Part shown: positions 8,404 to 17,323 of the stretch, one piece after another | Layout of the letters: each line of letters opens with the position of its first letter | How positions within the stretch are numbered: position 1 is the first letter of the stretch | Assembly: GCA_030537815.1 (NCBI GenBank) | Contig: JAUNVF010000007.1 | Span: forward strand, 1-53,634 | Reading direction: 5' to 3' | DNA: 53,634 nt | Source: Tissierellia bacterium | Lineage (GTDB): Bacteria > Bacillota > Clostridia > Tissierellales > Peptoniphilaceae | The notes under the pieces: model-generated | Databases searched by the model: none | The model's input: only the letters and a program-made list of their open reading frames with translations | What the model was told of the DNA's origin: nothing | Made by a program: the position numbers and the translations under genes

Positions 8404-9993
8404 GTGAATTATGAGATAACCGGCTCGAGGACGATTTTTGGCGATGAAGTTAAAAGGATGAGGGAAATTACGAATGTGCTTATAAATGAGTCGGAAAAGT
8501 CTGGATTTGAAGAGATAATGATACCTAATTTTGAAGATTATGATTTGTATAAAAATCATAGGGGTATCGATAGGCTGCAAATGGTCAAGACTATTGACAA
8601 TGACGGAAGGGTGATAGTCTTAAGGCCAGATGCGACTATTGGGATAACAAGATTTGTGAGCAAGAATTTTCCGATTCCCGAATCGCCCGTCAAACTTTTT
8701 TATATTTCAACTATTTTTAGGGAATTTAAGGGAGTAAAAAAAGTTGGTAGAGATTTCATTCAGGGTGGTGTCGAGTTTTTTGGCGTACCCGGGATAGAAT
8801 GTGAGGCTGAAGTTATAAAGCTCGCAATCAGTATAATAAGGAATTTAAATATAAATAATATTCAGATAGGACTGGGAAGTGCTGAATATTTGAGTGGATT
8901 TTTATCTACTCTCAATCTCGACAGGGAAGATGAAGATACGATTATGGAATTTCTCGAGGGAAGAGATTTAAGTGGTTTGATTCCATTTTTAGAATCTCGT
9001 GGACTTTCTGCCGAAGATATAGATGCATTTATAGAGCTTACAAGCATGGTTGGAGAAAGCAAAAAAGTTCTTCCTAGAGCCATAGAGCTTATAAGAAATG
9101 AAAAGATGAAATCAGCATTAAATAGATTGGAAGATTTAAGCGATATGATAAGGGAGATTGATTCTAAGATTTGCATAAAACTGGATTTTACCCTTACGAA
9201 GAGATTTAATTACTATACAGATACCATATTTGAATTATATGCCGGTGGCATGCATGTTCCGGTAGTTTCAGGCGGCAGATATGACAAATTGGCAGCGGAA
9301 TTCGGCGCTGAAAGACCTGCTGTGGGATTCGGTATGAATTTGAGTCTTTTATTGGATTTCAACGAGAATAATGCTGAAGATATTGTAACTGTTGCAATTG
9401 CTAAGGGAAGATTCACTGATGAGGTTGTTAGAGTGCTTTCTGAAGGTGGCCTTGATTTTCCGGATTATCATAAAGAAACTAGAAAACTTTTATTTAAGGA
9501 CAGCGAAAACAAGTACAAATTAATTTTTGTAAAATCGCCTGATGTGCCTACATATGTTGAGTCCGGTGCGGCTGATTTAGGTATAGTAGGCTCGGATATA
9601 TTAGATGAAGGAGATTTTGACGGATATATTTTAAAGACCACGGGCATAGGAAAATGTAGGATGTCATTTGCTAAACTTAAGGAGTCTAATATTCCCAAAG
9701 GAAGTATAACAGTGGCGAGTAAATATCCGAGGATTGCGGCTGATTATCTTAAAAATCAAGGTGTCAGTGCAAATCTAATTAAATTGAACGGATCGGTTGA
9801 GCTGGGGCCAATCGTCGGCTTATCAGATCTCATAGTCGATATAGTTGAAAGTGGAAAGACTTTAAAAGAAAATGGTTTAGAAGAGATGGAGTCATTTAAG
9901 GATATATCCTCAAAAGTGATTTGCAATAAAGTTTCTTTTAAAACTAAACAGGAGTATATAGAAAAATTCTTGGAATTATTAAAAGATATATAG
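8404..9993 (+). CDS. hisZG: HisZ-HisG fusion: ATP phosphoribosyltransferase, regulatory and catalytic parts in one protein
   Basis: One uninterrupted frame of 529 codons starts at GTG 8404 behind GAGGAGGAG. Residues 1 to about 320 are HisZ, the histidyl-tRNA-synthetase-like regulatory subunit (VLRPDATIGITRF; a YYTDTIFELYA motif; GGRYDKLAAEFG). Residues about 327-529 are short-form HisG (VTVAIAKGRF, DLGIVGSDIL, and a PRPP-site-like segment ELGPIVGLSDLIVDIVESG). The short spacer FNENNAED joins them. HisG condenses ATP and PRPP in the first step of histidine synthesis; short-form HisG normally needs separate HisZ subunits for activity and histidine feedback. Those two genes are usually separate, so a single-chain version fixes a 1:1 ratio. 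It opens the his operon directly after the attenuator. Confidence 0.93.
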   Translation: MNYEITGSRTIFGDEVKRMREITNVLINESEKSGFEEIMIPNFEDYDLYKNHRGIDRLQMVKTIDNDGRVIVLRPDATIGITRFVSKNFPIPESPVKLFYISTIFREFKGVKKVGRDFIQGGVEFFGVPGIECEAEVIKLAISIIRNLNINNIQIGLGSAEYLSGFLSTLNLDREDEDTIMEFLEGRDLSGLIPFLESRGLSAEDIDAFIELTSMVGESKKVLPRAIELIRNEKMKSALNRLEDLSDMIREIDSKICIKLDFTLTKRFNYYTDTIFELYAGGMHVPVVSGGRYDKLAAEFGAERPAVGFGMNLSLLLDFNENNAEDIVTVAIAKGRFTDEVVRVLSEGGLDFPDYHKETRKLLFKDSENKYKLIFVKSPDVPTYVESGAADLGIVGSDILDEGDFDGYILKTTGIGKCRMSFAKLKESNIPKGSITVASKYPRIAADYLKNQGVSANLIKLNGSVELGPIVGLSDLIVDIVESGKTLKENGLEEMESFKDISSKVICNKVSFKTKQEYIEKFLELLKDI

Positions 9994-10005
9994 GGGGAGC
10001 TTTAG

Positions 10006-11298
10006 ATGAGAATTATAGAAATAAAGGGCAATGACAAAAAAGAATTGGTAAAAAAATATCTCGATAGAACCGATAATCCGAATCCGGAAATAGAATCTTC
10101 TGTTGCGGATATATTAAAGAAAGTAAGACAATCCGGAGATGAGGCTCTGAGGTATTACACAAAAGGATTTGACAGAGTCGATATTGGAGAATTTAAAGTT
10201 AGTGAGGAAGAGATAGAAGAAGCGCTTTCTATTGTCGGCGATGAATTTATAGAAGTTCTTAAAAGCGCATATAAAAATATATACGATTTTCATAAAAAAC
10301 AAGTCGAGACGACTTGGTTTGAAGAGATGAGAGATGGAGTTAGATTGGGACAAAAAATAACTCCTATCGAGAGGGTTGGCATATATGTACCTGGAGGTAC
10401 TGCCGGATATCCGTCTACCGTATTGATGACGGCGGTTCCTGCTGTGGTTGCAAATGTCGGTTCTATAACCATGGTCAGCCCTCCTAATAGAGATGGGAAA
10501 ATAGATCCTTATATCTTGTCGGCGGCATATGTCTCAGGAGTTAAGGATATCTACAAAGTTGGAGGAGCTCAAGCTGTTGCGGCATTGGCATATGGAACCG
10601 AGTCCATACCATCAGTAGATAAGATAGTTGGACCAGGAAATATATTTGTAGCGACAGCTAAGAGACAGGTTTTTGGAACTGTAGGAATAGATATGATTGC
10701 AGGACCGAGTGAGATAGGGATATTGGCCGATAAAAATGCAGATCCTAAATATGTTGCAGCGGATTTATTGTCACAAGCTGAACATGATGTGAAAGCGGCT
10801 AGTATTTTAATCACTGAGGATATGGATTTTGCTAATAGTGTATCTGAAGAAGTGGAAATCCTTAAAAATAAATTGAAAAGAAATGAGATAGTAGACCAAT
10901 CTCTTGAAAACTATGGGATAATATTCGTCGCTGATTCTAAAGAAGAATGTATAGATATGATGAATATAGTTGCTCCTGAACATCTCGAGATTTTATGGGA
11001 AGAACCTGAAAATTATATTGATAGAATAGTCAATGCTGGCGCAATATTTTTAGGGCAGTATACTCCTGAACCTGTCGGTGATTATTATGCTGGACCAAAT
11101 CACACATTACCTACAGGTGGCACAGCAAGATTCTCTTCTCCATTAGGGGTCTACGATTATATAAAGAGATCGAGTCTTTTATCTTATGATAGATCGGCTT
11201 TAGTTAAAGATGCGAATAATATTATGGACTTCGCTAAGAATGAGGGGCTGACAGCTCATGCAGCGGCGGTAGAAGTGAGAGTAAATAATGGTGATTAA
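10006..11298 (+). CDS. hisD: Histidinol dehydrogenase
   Basis: This 430-residue protein is standard HisD, the zinc enzyme that oxidises L-histidinol to L-histidine with two NAD+ in the last two steps. Visible motifs include RVGIYVPGGTAGYPSTV, VDKIVGPGNIFVATAK, GPSEIGILAD, the catalytic region VAPEHLEI, and GPNHTLPTGGTARFSSPLG with zinc-ligand type residues. GGGGGAG precedes the ATG by 7 bases and the gap to hisZG is 12 bp. Its stop is directly followed by the hisC ATG. Confidence 0.97.
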   Translation: MRIIEIKGNDKKELVKKYLDRTDNPNPEIESSVADILKKVRQSGDEALRYYTKGFDRVDIGEFKVSEEEIEEALSIVGDEFIEVLKSAYKNIYDFHKKQVETTWFEEMRDGVRLGQKITPIERVGIYVPGGTAGYPSTVLMTAVPAVVANVGSITMVSPPNRDGKIDPYILSAAYVSGVKDIYKVGGAQAVAALAYGTESIPSVDKIVGPGNIFVATAKRQVFGTVGIDMIAGPSEIGILADKNADPKYVAADLLSQAEHDVKAASILITEDMDFANSVSEEVEILKNKLKRNEIVDQSLENYGIIFVADSKEECIDMMNIVAPEHLEILWEEPENYIDRIVNAGAIFLGQYTPEPVGDYYAGPNHTLPTGGTARFSSPLGVYDYIKRSSLLSYDRSALVKDANNIMDFAKNEGLTAHAAAVEVRVNNGD

Positions 11299-12351
11299 AT
11301 GAAGATAAAAAATTATTTAAATAAAAGTCTGTATGATTTTAAAAGTTATGAGATTTCAAAACCGATGCAGAGAATAAATCTAGGCTCAAATGAGAGTCCC
11401 TTTAATCTTATGGAAGATGAGTATTTTAAATCGGGATATACTGAGATTCTTAGTGATTTGGATCTAAATAGATATCCTGATCCCGCATCATCTGAATTGA
11501 GAGCCGAGATTGCGAATTATGTAAATGTGGATTCAGACAATATAATAATGGGTTGTGGAGCAGATGAAGTCATAAATATGATACTTGCTACATTTGTGAA
11601 TCCCGGAGAAATTGTAATAACTCATAGCCCTAGCTTTGAGATGTATAAAATCAGCTCGAAAATAGTTCATGCTGAAATAGTCGAAGTAGAGGACAGAGAG
11701 TATGAGATAGACATAGATTCCATTATCGAAAAAGCAAATCATCTAGATGCTAAAATAGTATTTCTATGCACTCCAAACAATCCGACCGGTTATATCATTC
11801 CTGCAGATGAAGTTCAAAGACTGATAGACAATACAAAATGCATCGTAGTTTTAGATATTGCATATATAGAATTTTCAGACGAACAATATTCTGATTTAAA
11901 TTTGAATGAAAGAGTTATAAGACTTAGGACTCTTTCTAAGGCTTTTGGCTTAGCATCTCTCAGGGTTGGATACGCAATTGCCGATGAGAGTATAATAAGG
12001 GCTATCAATCTAGTAAGACCACCTTATAATCTAAATGAATTGAGTCAGAGATTAGCCTTGTTTACTGTAAAAAATAGGGATAAGATATTCAAATATATAG
12101 AAAAGATAAAATTAGAAAAAAATAGATTTACAAAGATAATTACTGAAATGGGATACGAAGTTTTGCCCAGTTCGGCGAATTTCGTTTTATTGAAGGTAGA
12201 GAATTCAAAAGAATTTAGTGAAAAACTAAAAAGTGAGAATATAAGGATAAGAACGTATTCTCCCGAATCTTCATTAAAAGACTACTATAGAATAAGCGTA
12301 GGGCTTCCTGAAGAAAATGACGAGATAATAAGACTTTTAAGGGGTGATTAA
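11299..12351 (+). CDS. hisC: Histidinol-phosphate aminotransferase
   Basis: This 350-residue PLP enzyme of fold type I converts imidazole-acetol phosphate to histidinol phosphate with glutamate as amino donor. The PLP lysine is Lys214 in RTLSKAFGLASLRVGYA. Other motifs are LGSNESPF near the N-terminus, RYPDP, GCGADEVI and CTPNNPTG. The ATG at 11299 abuts the hisD stop, and GGTGAT inside the hisD end serves as ribosome binding site. The same GGTGATTAAATGA junction recurs at hisC-hisB, so both pairs are tightly coupled. Confidence 0.95.
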   Translation: MKIKNYLNKSLYDFKSYEISKPMQRINLGSNESPFNLMEDEYFKSGYTEILSDLDLNRYPDPASSELRAEIANYVNVDSDNIIMGCGADEVINMILATFVNPGEIVITHSPSFEMYKISSKIVHAEIVEVEDREYEIDIDSIIEKANHLDAKIVFLCTPNNPTGYIIPADEVQRLIDNTKCIVVLDIAYIEFSDEQYSDLNLNERVIRLRTLSKAFGLASLRVGYAIADESIIRAINLVRPPYNLNELSQRLALFTVKNRDKIFKYIEKIKLEKNRFTKIITEMGYEVLPSSANFVLLKVENSKEFSEKLKSENIRIRTYSPESSLKDYYRISVGLPEENDEIIRLLRGD

Positions 12352-12942
12352 ATGAGACAGAGTGAATTGACCAGAAAGACGGCTGAGACATCTATTTTTA
12401 TGAGAATGGATTTGGACGGGGAGGGCTCCTTTGAAGGTCAAACCGGAATTGGTTTTTTTGATCATATGATGGTTCTCTTCAGTAGGTATTCCGGTTTTAA
12501 TCTTATGATTGATGCTGTAGGAGATATCGAAGTCGACACTCATCATCTCGTTGAGGACTTGGGAATTGTCATGGGAAATCTCTTCAAAGAATCCATTGGA
12601 GATTGTAGAGGGATTGAGCGATATGGATCTTTTAGATGTCCAATGGATGAAGCTCTTACAGAAGTTGATTTAGATATAAGTGGAAGAGGCTATCTCGTTT
12701 ATAATGTAGAACATAGAAGAGATAAAATCGGAGATTTTGAGACGGAAATGTTGAAGGAATTCATGTATGCATTTGCTATAAATGCTGGAATTACACTTCA
12801 TATAAATAATTTATACGGAAGCAATGAACATCATATCATAGAGTCGATTTTTAAAGCATTTGGAAAGGCTCTTGGGAGAGCTTCCGAAATAACAGATAAA
12901 TCCGGAAGGATACCATCTACAAAAGGAAAGATAGGTGCTTAA
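12352..12942 (+). CDS. hisB: Imidazoleglycerol-phosphate dehydratase
   Basis: This 196-residue monofunctional HisB removes water from imidazole-glycerol phosphate to give imidazole-acetol phosphate. The metal-binding His/Glu clusters are present: GIGFFDHMM, DTHHLVEDLG and NEHHIIESIFKAFGKAL. There is no N-terminal phosphatase domain; the phosphatase is the separate PHP protein at the operon end. In many bacteria hisH follows hisB, but here hisA starts straight after the hisB stop, leaving no room for hisH. Confidence 0.95.
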   Translation: MRQSELTRKTAETSIFMRMDLDGEGSFEGQTGIGFFDHMMVLFSRYSGFNLMIDAVGDIEVDTHHLVEDLGIVMGNLFKESIGDCRGIERYGSFRCPMDEALTEVDLDISGRGYLVYNVEHRRDKIGDFETEMLKEFMYAFAINAGITLHINNLYGSNEHHIIESIFKAFGKALGRASEITDKSGRIPSTKGKIGA

Positions 12943-12943
12943 T

Positions 12944-13672
12944 ATGTTTGTTTATCCAGCAATTGATTTGATAGACCAAAAATGTGTTAGATTATCAAAG
13001 GGAGTCTATACAGAAAAATCCGTGTATGACGACGACCCTGTAAATATGGCTAAAAAATTAGTTTCAGAAGGTGCAAAGAGGCTACATATAATAGATCTCG
13101 ATGCAGCAATAAAAAGTTCTGATTGTAATTATAAAATAATTGAAGAAATCAGAAAAGCAGTTGATGTACCCATGCAGGTCGGAGGGGGAATAAGGAGTAT
13201 TCAAAGAGCGAGAGAGCTTATCGAGATCGGAATTGAAAGGATAATAGTCAGTACGGCTGTCGTTACAAATCCGGATTTCTTTGATGAACTTATGTCTAAA
13301 TACTCGGACAATACCGCCGTTTCTGTAGATACGAGAGAAGAAACAGTCCTAATAAGGGGCTGGGTAAAGGAAACAGATTTAAATATATATGATTTTTCAG
13401 AAGAATTATACAATAAAGGCTTAAAGACAATAATATATACCGATACAGAAAGAGATGGAATGCTAAGAGGCCCTAATTTTGAGATTCTCGACAAATTAAA
13501 TAAAAAATTAGATTTAAATCTTATCGCTGCAGGAGGAGTCACTACTGTTGAAGATTTAAATAAATTGGCAGAGATGAATTTATATGGAGCGATAATAGGA
13601 AAGGCTTTGTATGAGAATCAGATTTCAATGAAAGATATTAAGGCATTTCAAGAGAGGATAAAAGATGAATAA
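12944..13672 (+). CDS. hisA: Phosphoribosylformimino-AICAR phosphate isomerase
   Basis: This TIM-barrel isomerase opens the ribose ring of ProFAR to PRFAR. The start [17 protein letters not shown] gives the usual distance to the catalytic aspartate of PAIDL; an upstream GTG at 12935 is possible but would add three unusual residues. VGGGIRS and AAGGV phosphate loops and the second aspartate in YTDTERDGM are visible. The length is about 242 residues, normal for HisA. It overlaps hisF by 8 bp, so translation is coupled. Confidence 0.93.
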   Translation: MFVYPAIDLIDQKCVRLSKGVYTEKSVYDDDPVNMAKKLVSEGAKRLHIIDLDAAIKSSDCNYKIIEEIRKAVDVPMQVGGGIRSIQRARELIEIGIERIIVSTAVVTNPDFFDELMSKYSDNTAVSVDTREETVLIRGWVKETDLNIYDFSEELYNKGLKTIIYTDTERDGMLRGPNFEILDKLNKKLDLNLIAAGGVTTVEDLNKLAEMNLYGAIIGKALYENQISMKDIKAFQERIKDE

Positions 13673-15017
13673 AACTAAAAAAGTGGTAGCTTGTTTGGAT
13701 GTCGCTAAAGGAATGCTCGTAAAAGGAATCAAATTTGACGAGATAGTAAGTATAAAAGATCCGGTTGAGGCCGGTCTAAAATATGTGGAAGACGGAGTTG
13801 ACGAATTAGTATACTACGATATTTCTGCGACTGTAGAAGATAGGTCCATATTCGAGAAGCCCATAGAGGAGATTTCAAGAAAAATATCCATTCCATTTAC
13901 AGTTGGCGGTGGAATAAAAAGCATTGAAGATATCGATAGGGTATTCAAATTGGGAGCAGATAAAGTTTCTATAAATTCTGCAGCCCTTACAAATCCTGAA
14001 TTTATCAAAGAAGCATCTAAAAAATTTGGCAGTGATAGAATTATGGGAAGTATGGACGTAAAAAAAGTCGACGGCAAATATATAGTTTTTAGAGGAGCTG
14101 GTAAAGTCGCCACCAGTTTAGATGCAATAGAATGGGCGGTCGAGCTTGAAAAGCTCGGTGCCGGAGAGCTATGTATAAATTCGATAGACAATGACGGAAT
14201 GAAAGAAGGATATGATTTAAAATTATTAAAAGAGATTTCGTCAAGAGTTTCGATTCCCATCATAGCATCTGGAGGGGCCGGTAAATATGAGCATTTTATT
14301 GAAGCTTATGATGCCGGTGCATCAGCAGCTTTAGGGGCATCGGTATTTCATTTTGGCATACTCGATATAAAAAAATTAAATGAATATATCTTCGATTATG
14401 AAATAGAATCCTTGAAATTCGATGATAAAAATCTAATCCCTGCAATAGTTCAGGATTCTAAGACGGATGAAATTTTAATGCTCGCTTACATGAATAAAGA
14501 ATCTCTTAAGAAAACCATGGAAACGGAAAGCAGTTGGTTTTATAGTCGATCTCGTCAAGAATTATGGGAAAAGGGAGCGACATCTGGAAATACGCAAAGA
14601 GTCGTATCGATAGCTGCAGATTGCGATAAAGACTGTTTGCTTTTGAAGGTGATTCCAAATGGACCCGCCTGTCATACTGGAGAGAAGAATTGCTTTTTCA
14701 ATAAAATAACAGAGTCAAAAGATCTCGTAAATAGGCAGGTCTTATTTGAGGAATTTGAACTCATAAAAAATAGAAAAACTCATCCGCAAAAAGGTTCTTA
14801 TACTAATTATCTATTTGAAAAAGGCGTAGATAAAATATGTAAAAAGATCGGTGAGGAATCGGCAGAAACCATAATAGCGGCAAAAAATAATTCTAAAGAA
14901 GAATTAATATATGAAACTTCTGATTTATTGTATCATTTAAATGTTCTTTTGGCTGAGATGGGGGTAGATTTAGATGATATAATGAAGGAGATCTCTGATA
15001 GGCTTAAAGGAGAATAA
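13665..15017 (+). CDS. hisFIE: HisF-HisIE fusion: IGP synthase cyclase plus PR-AMP cyclohydrolase and PR-ATP pyrophosphatase
   Basis: This 450-residue protein holds three activities. Residues 1-246 are HisF (CLDV with Asp12; [32 protein letters not shown] with the second catalytic aspartate; [11 protein letters not shown]). Residues about 252-342 are HisI ([43 protein letters not shown] with zinc-type Cys/His). Residues about 350-450 are HisE ([21 protein letters not shown]). HisI and HisE are often fused, but HisF with HisIE is unusual. The protein catalyses steps 2, 3 and the cyclase half-reaction of step 5. HisF normally takes ammonia from HisH; no hisH is in this operon. The invariant ammonia-gate Arg5 of known HisF proteins aligns with Lys6 here. 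Confidence 0.93.
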   Translation: MNKTKKVVACLDVAKGMLVKGIKFDEIVSIKDPVEAGLKYVEDGVDELVYYDISATVEDRSIFEKPIEEISRKISIPFTVGGGIKSIEDIDRVFKLGADKVSINSAALTNPEFIKEASKKFGSDRIMGSMDVKKVDGKYIVFRGAGKVATSLDAIEWAVELEKLGAGELCINSIDNDGMKEGYDLKLLKEISSRVSIPIIASGGAGKYEHFIEAYDAGASAALGASVFHFGILDIKKLNEYIFDYEIESLKFDDKNLIPAIVQDSKTDEILMLAYMNKESLKKTMETESSWFYSRSRQELWEKGATSGNTQRVVSIAADCDKDCLLLKVIPNGPACHTGEKNCFFNKITESKDLVNRQVLFEEFELIKNRKTHPQKGSYTNYLFEKGVDKICKKIGEESAETIIAAKNNSKEELIYETSDLLYHLNVLLAEMGVDLDDIMKEISDRLKGE

Positions 15018-15018
15018 G

Positions 15019-15828
15019 ATGTATATAAAGGTAGATGGTCATACACATACGGAATTTTGTCCCCATGGAAATGGAGATTATGCTGAAGAGATGATAATTA
15101 GGGCGATTGAGTATGGATATGATTCATATAGCATCACAGAACATGCACCTCTTCCTAAGAATTTGCTAAATAGTTCGGACATCAGTAAAGTTTATGATTT
15201 AGATGAATTCAATATGAAATCATCGGATCTGCCTTATTATTTTAAGGAAATGAACAGATTAAAGGTCAAGTATAAAGACAGAATTAAGATAAATGTGGGA
15301 TTTGAATTTGATTATTTTGAAGATTATGAAATTGAATTAAGGGATTTTCTAGAAGAGTACCATTCTCTAATAGATGATGCTTTAATATCAATACATTTTA
15401 TGCCCGGAAATGGAGGGCTGAGGGCAGTCGATTATTCTGCCGAGGATTTTGGTGACGGATTACTCGACTACTACGGTTCTTTTAAAGAATTGGAAAAAGC
15501 TTATTTAAATTTGATATCCAAACTTATATACGCAGATTTAGGCAGATACAAGCCAAATAGAATCGGACATATCAGCCTATACAAAAAATTTATTTTATAT
15601 GATTACAAAAGAGATTTTGGAAGTATAAAAGATTCAAAACTCCCCGACGATTTGATAAGGCAAATTTTACATTCAGATATGGTACTCGATTTCAATCAAA
15701 GTGGATTTAGAAAGAAATATCTTCAAGACAGCTATCCGCCTAGAAATGAGATGCCAGATTTATTGAGAAAGGGTGTGAAATTCTATCTCGGCTCTGATGC
15801 CCATGGGGTAGAGGATTTAGTAAAATAG
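15019..15828 (+). CDS. hisK: Histidinol-phosphatase, PHP family (HisJ/HisK type)
   Basis: The N-terminal motif DGHTHTEFCPHG and later SITEHAPLP, GFEFDYFEDYE, ALISIHF, GHISLYK and LGSDAHG are the metal-site signatures of the PHP phosphoesterases that remove phosphate from histidinol phosphate. AAAGGAG precedes the ATG, which starts one base after the hisFIE stop. It is the last gene of the operon, which therefore has every histidine step from PRPP except the HisH glutaminase. At 269 residues it ends right after SDAHGVEDLVK, about ten residues earlier than the family usually does, perhaps a recent C-terminal truncation without loss of the metal ligands. Confidence 0.92.
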   Translation: MYIKVDGHTHTEFCPHGNGDYAEEMIIRAIEYGYDSYSITEHAPLPKNLLNSSDISKVYDLDEFNMKSSDLPYYFKEMNRLKVKYKDRIKINVGFEFDYFEDYEIELRDFLEEYHSLIDDALISIHFMPGNGGLRAVDYSAEDFGDGLLDYYGSFKELEKAYLNLISKLIYADLGRYKPNRIGHISLYKKFILYDYKRDFGSIKDSKLPDDLIRQILHSDMVLDFNQSGFRKKYLQDSYPPRNEMPDLLRKGVKFYLGSDAHGVEDLVK

Positions 15829-15870
15829 TGGTCAAGCTAAAATAATATAAGCTAAGAGCTAAATTAAAAA

Positions 15871-15892
15871 GGTGCGCAAATGCGCGCCTTTT
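15871..15892 (+). terminator. Terminator of the his operon
   Basis: GGTGCGC (15871-15877) and GCGCGCC (15882-15888) form a GC-rich stem with one G-T pair and an AAAT loop, followed by TTTT. Confidence 0.85.
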
Positions 15893-15983
15893 CTGATACG
15901 GGTTATAAGAGAATACTATCTGTTTTAGATAGATTTTAATAAGTAAATTTTAAAATAAAACAAATATTAATCGATAATCATTA

Positions 15984-16012
15984 TTGACATAATATAATAA
16001 CTTATATATAAT
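15984..16012 (+). promoter_or_regulatory. Promoter of the ComG/type IV pilus-like operon
   Basis: TTGACA (15984-15989) and TATAAT (16007-16012) are both perfect consensus hexamers with a 17-base spacer. The 5' untranslated region would be about 100 bases. A perfect sigma-A-type promoter suggests steady expression or strong repression, not an alternative competence sigma factor. Confidence 0.85.
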
Positions 16013-16117
16013 AATCATAACTTAAAGATACAATCGTTTTCATCAGACTTTATAAAATCGTTATATATCAATAGGATAGATATTTTCTTTGTTGTGGATT
16101 AAATAGAGGAGTAGGCT

Positions 16118-17323
16118 ATGCTAAATAAAGAGCTTGAATTGATAGAGGAGTTTAATGTCGTTGATTTCTTGGATTTGATAATTAATGAGGCTATAAATTT
16201 TCAAGCTTCCGATATTCATATAGAACCTGACGAGGATTATACTAGGATTCGGTATAGAATAGATGGAGACTTGATAAATATTTACAGGATATCAAAATCC
16301 AGACATAGTGAACTCATAACAAGGATAAAGATACTATCAAATCTCAATATTGCGGAGAGAAGGCTTCCTCAAGACGGTAGGATAGGTTGGTCAGATGATG
16401 AAAAGACCGATCTAAGGATTGCAATATGCCCTGTCGTATGCGGTGAAAAGGTTGTTATAAGAATTCTAAATACAAGTAGATATAATATATCTTTAGATGA
16501 ATTTGGATTCCCAAAAGAAAATTATGATAAATTAAAAAATATGATTTCAAGATCAAGTGGGATGCTTATAAGTTCAGGACCTACAGGTTGTGGTAAGTCT
16601 ACTACTCTCTATGCTTTGATTAGAGAATTAAATGTCGAAAATAGAAATATTATAACTATAGAGGATCCTGTTGAGTTTAGAATAAGGGGAATAAATCAGA
16701 TACAAGTTAACGACAAGAGCGGTATGAGTTTCAGTACTGGTTTAAGATCTATCCTAAGGGCAGATCCAGATATAATAATGGTTGGAGAGATAAGGGATTC
16801 AGAGACCGCTCAAATAGCTATAAGAGCTGCGATAACGGGACATCTGATCCTGAGTTCGCTTCATACTTATGATAGTTATTCTGCTATTATAAGGCTAATG
16901 GATATGGGGATAGAACCGTATTTAATCGCTTCTGCACTTGCAGGCGTTCAATCCCAAAGATTGGTAAAGAAATTATGTCCTGAATGTTCTCGTCCTTATC
17001 AGCCGGACATGAGAATCAGATCTATAATACAATCTGTTTTGGGAGATAATGTGGAATTAAATTTAAAGAAACCTATCGGATGTGAGAAATGCTTTGAAGG
17101 TTTTAAAGGAAGGCAAGTAATTTCAGAAGTGTTTACAGTCGATGAAGATATGGTTTCTGCTATAAAAAGAAAGGCCGATATTTCTGAACTGAGAAATATT
17201 GGCAAGGATAATTGCGTAAAAAGTATTTTACATGATGGTCTTAATAGAGCTTGTAGGGGCGAGGTTTATATTGAAGATGTTCTAAGAGAATCTATAGGAG
17301 ATTGGAATGGAAAATATATTTGA
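16118..17323 (+). CDS. Pilus/pseudopilus assembly ATPase (PilB/GspE/ComGA family)
   Basis: This 401-residue secretion ATPase powers pilin polymerisation at the inner face of the membrane. It has Walker A GPTGCGKSTT (154-163), the Asp box ITIEDPVE, Walker B IIMVGEIRDSETA and the His box SLHTYD. A tetracysteine zinc motif follows (Cys287, Cys290, Cys322, Cys325), as in PilB and unlike Bacillus ComGA. It lacks the long N-terminal domain of PilB and starts almost directly at the N2 region (SDIHIEP), making it about ComGA-sized. GAGGAG precedes the ATG. It overlaps the next gene by 17 bp. Confidence 0.93.
   Translation: MLNKELELIEEFNVVDFLDLIINEAINFQASDIHIEPDEDYTRIRYRIDGDLINIYRISKSRHSELITRIKILSNLNIAERRLPQDGRIGWSDDEKTDLRIAICPVVCGEKVVIRILNTSRYNISLDEFGFPKENYDKLKNMISRSSGMLISSGPTGCGKSTTLYALIRELNVENRNIITIEDPVEFRIRGINQIQVNDKSGMSFSTGLRSILRADPDIIMVGEIRDSETAQIAIRAAITGHLILSSLHTYDSYSAIIRLMDMGIEPYLIASALAGVQSQRLVKKLCPECSRPYQPDMRIRSIIQSVLGDNVELNLKKPIGCEKCFEGFKGRQVISEVFTVDEDMVSAIKRKADISELRNIGKDNCVKSILHDGLNRACRGEVYIEDVLRESIGDWNGKYI

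Noticed and set aside
8332-8580. Minus-strand open frame over the his attenuator.
   Set aside because: It is the shadow of hisZG and the terminator; no ribosome binding site or protein-like pattern was seen.
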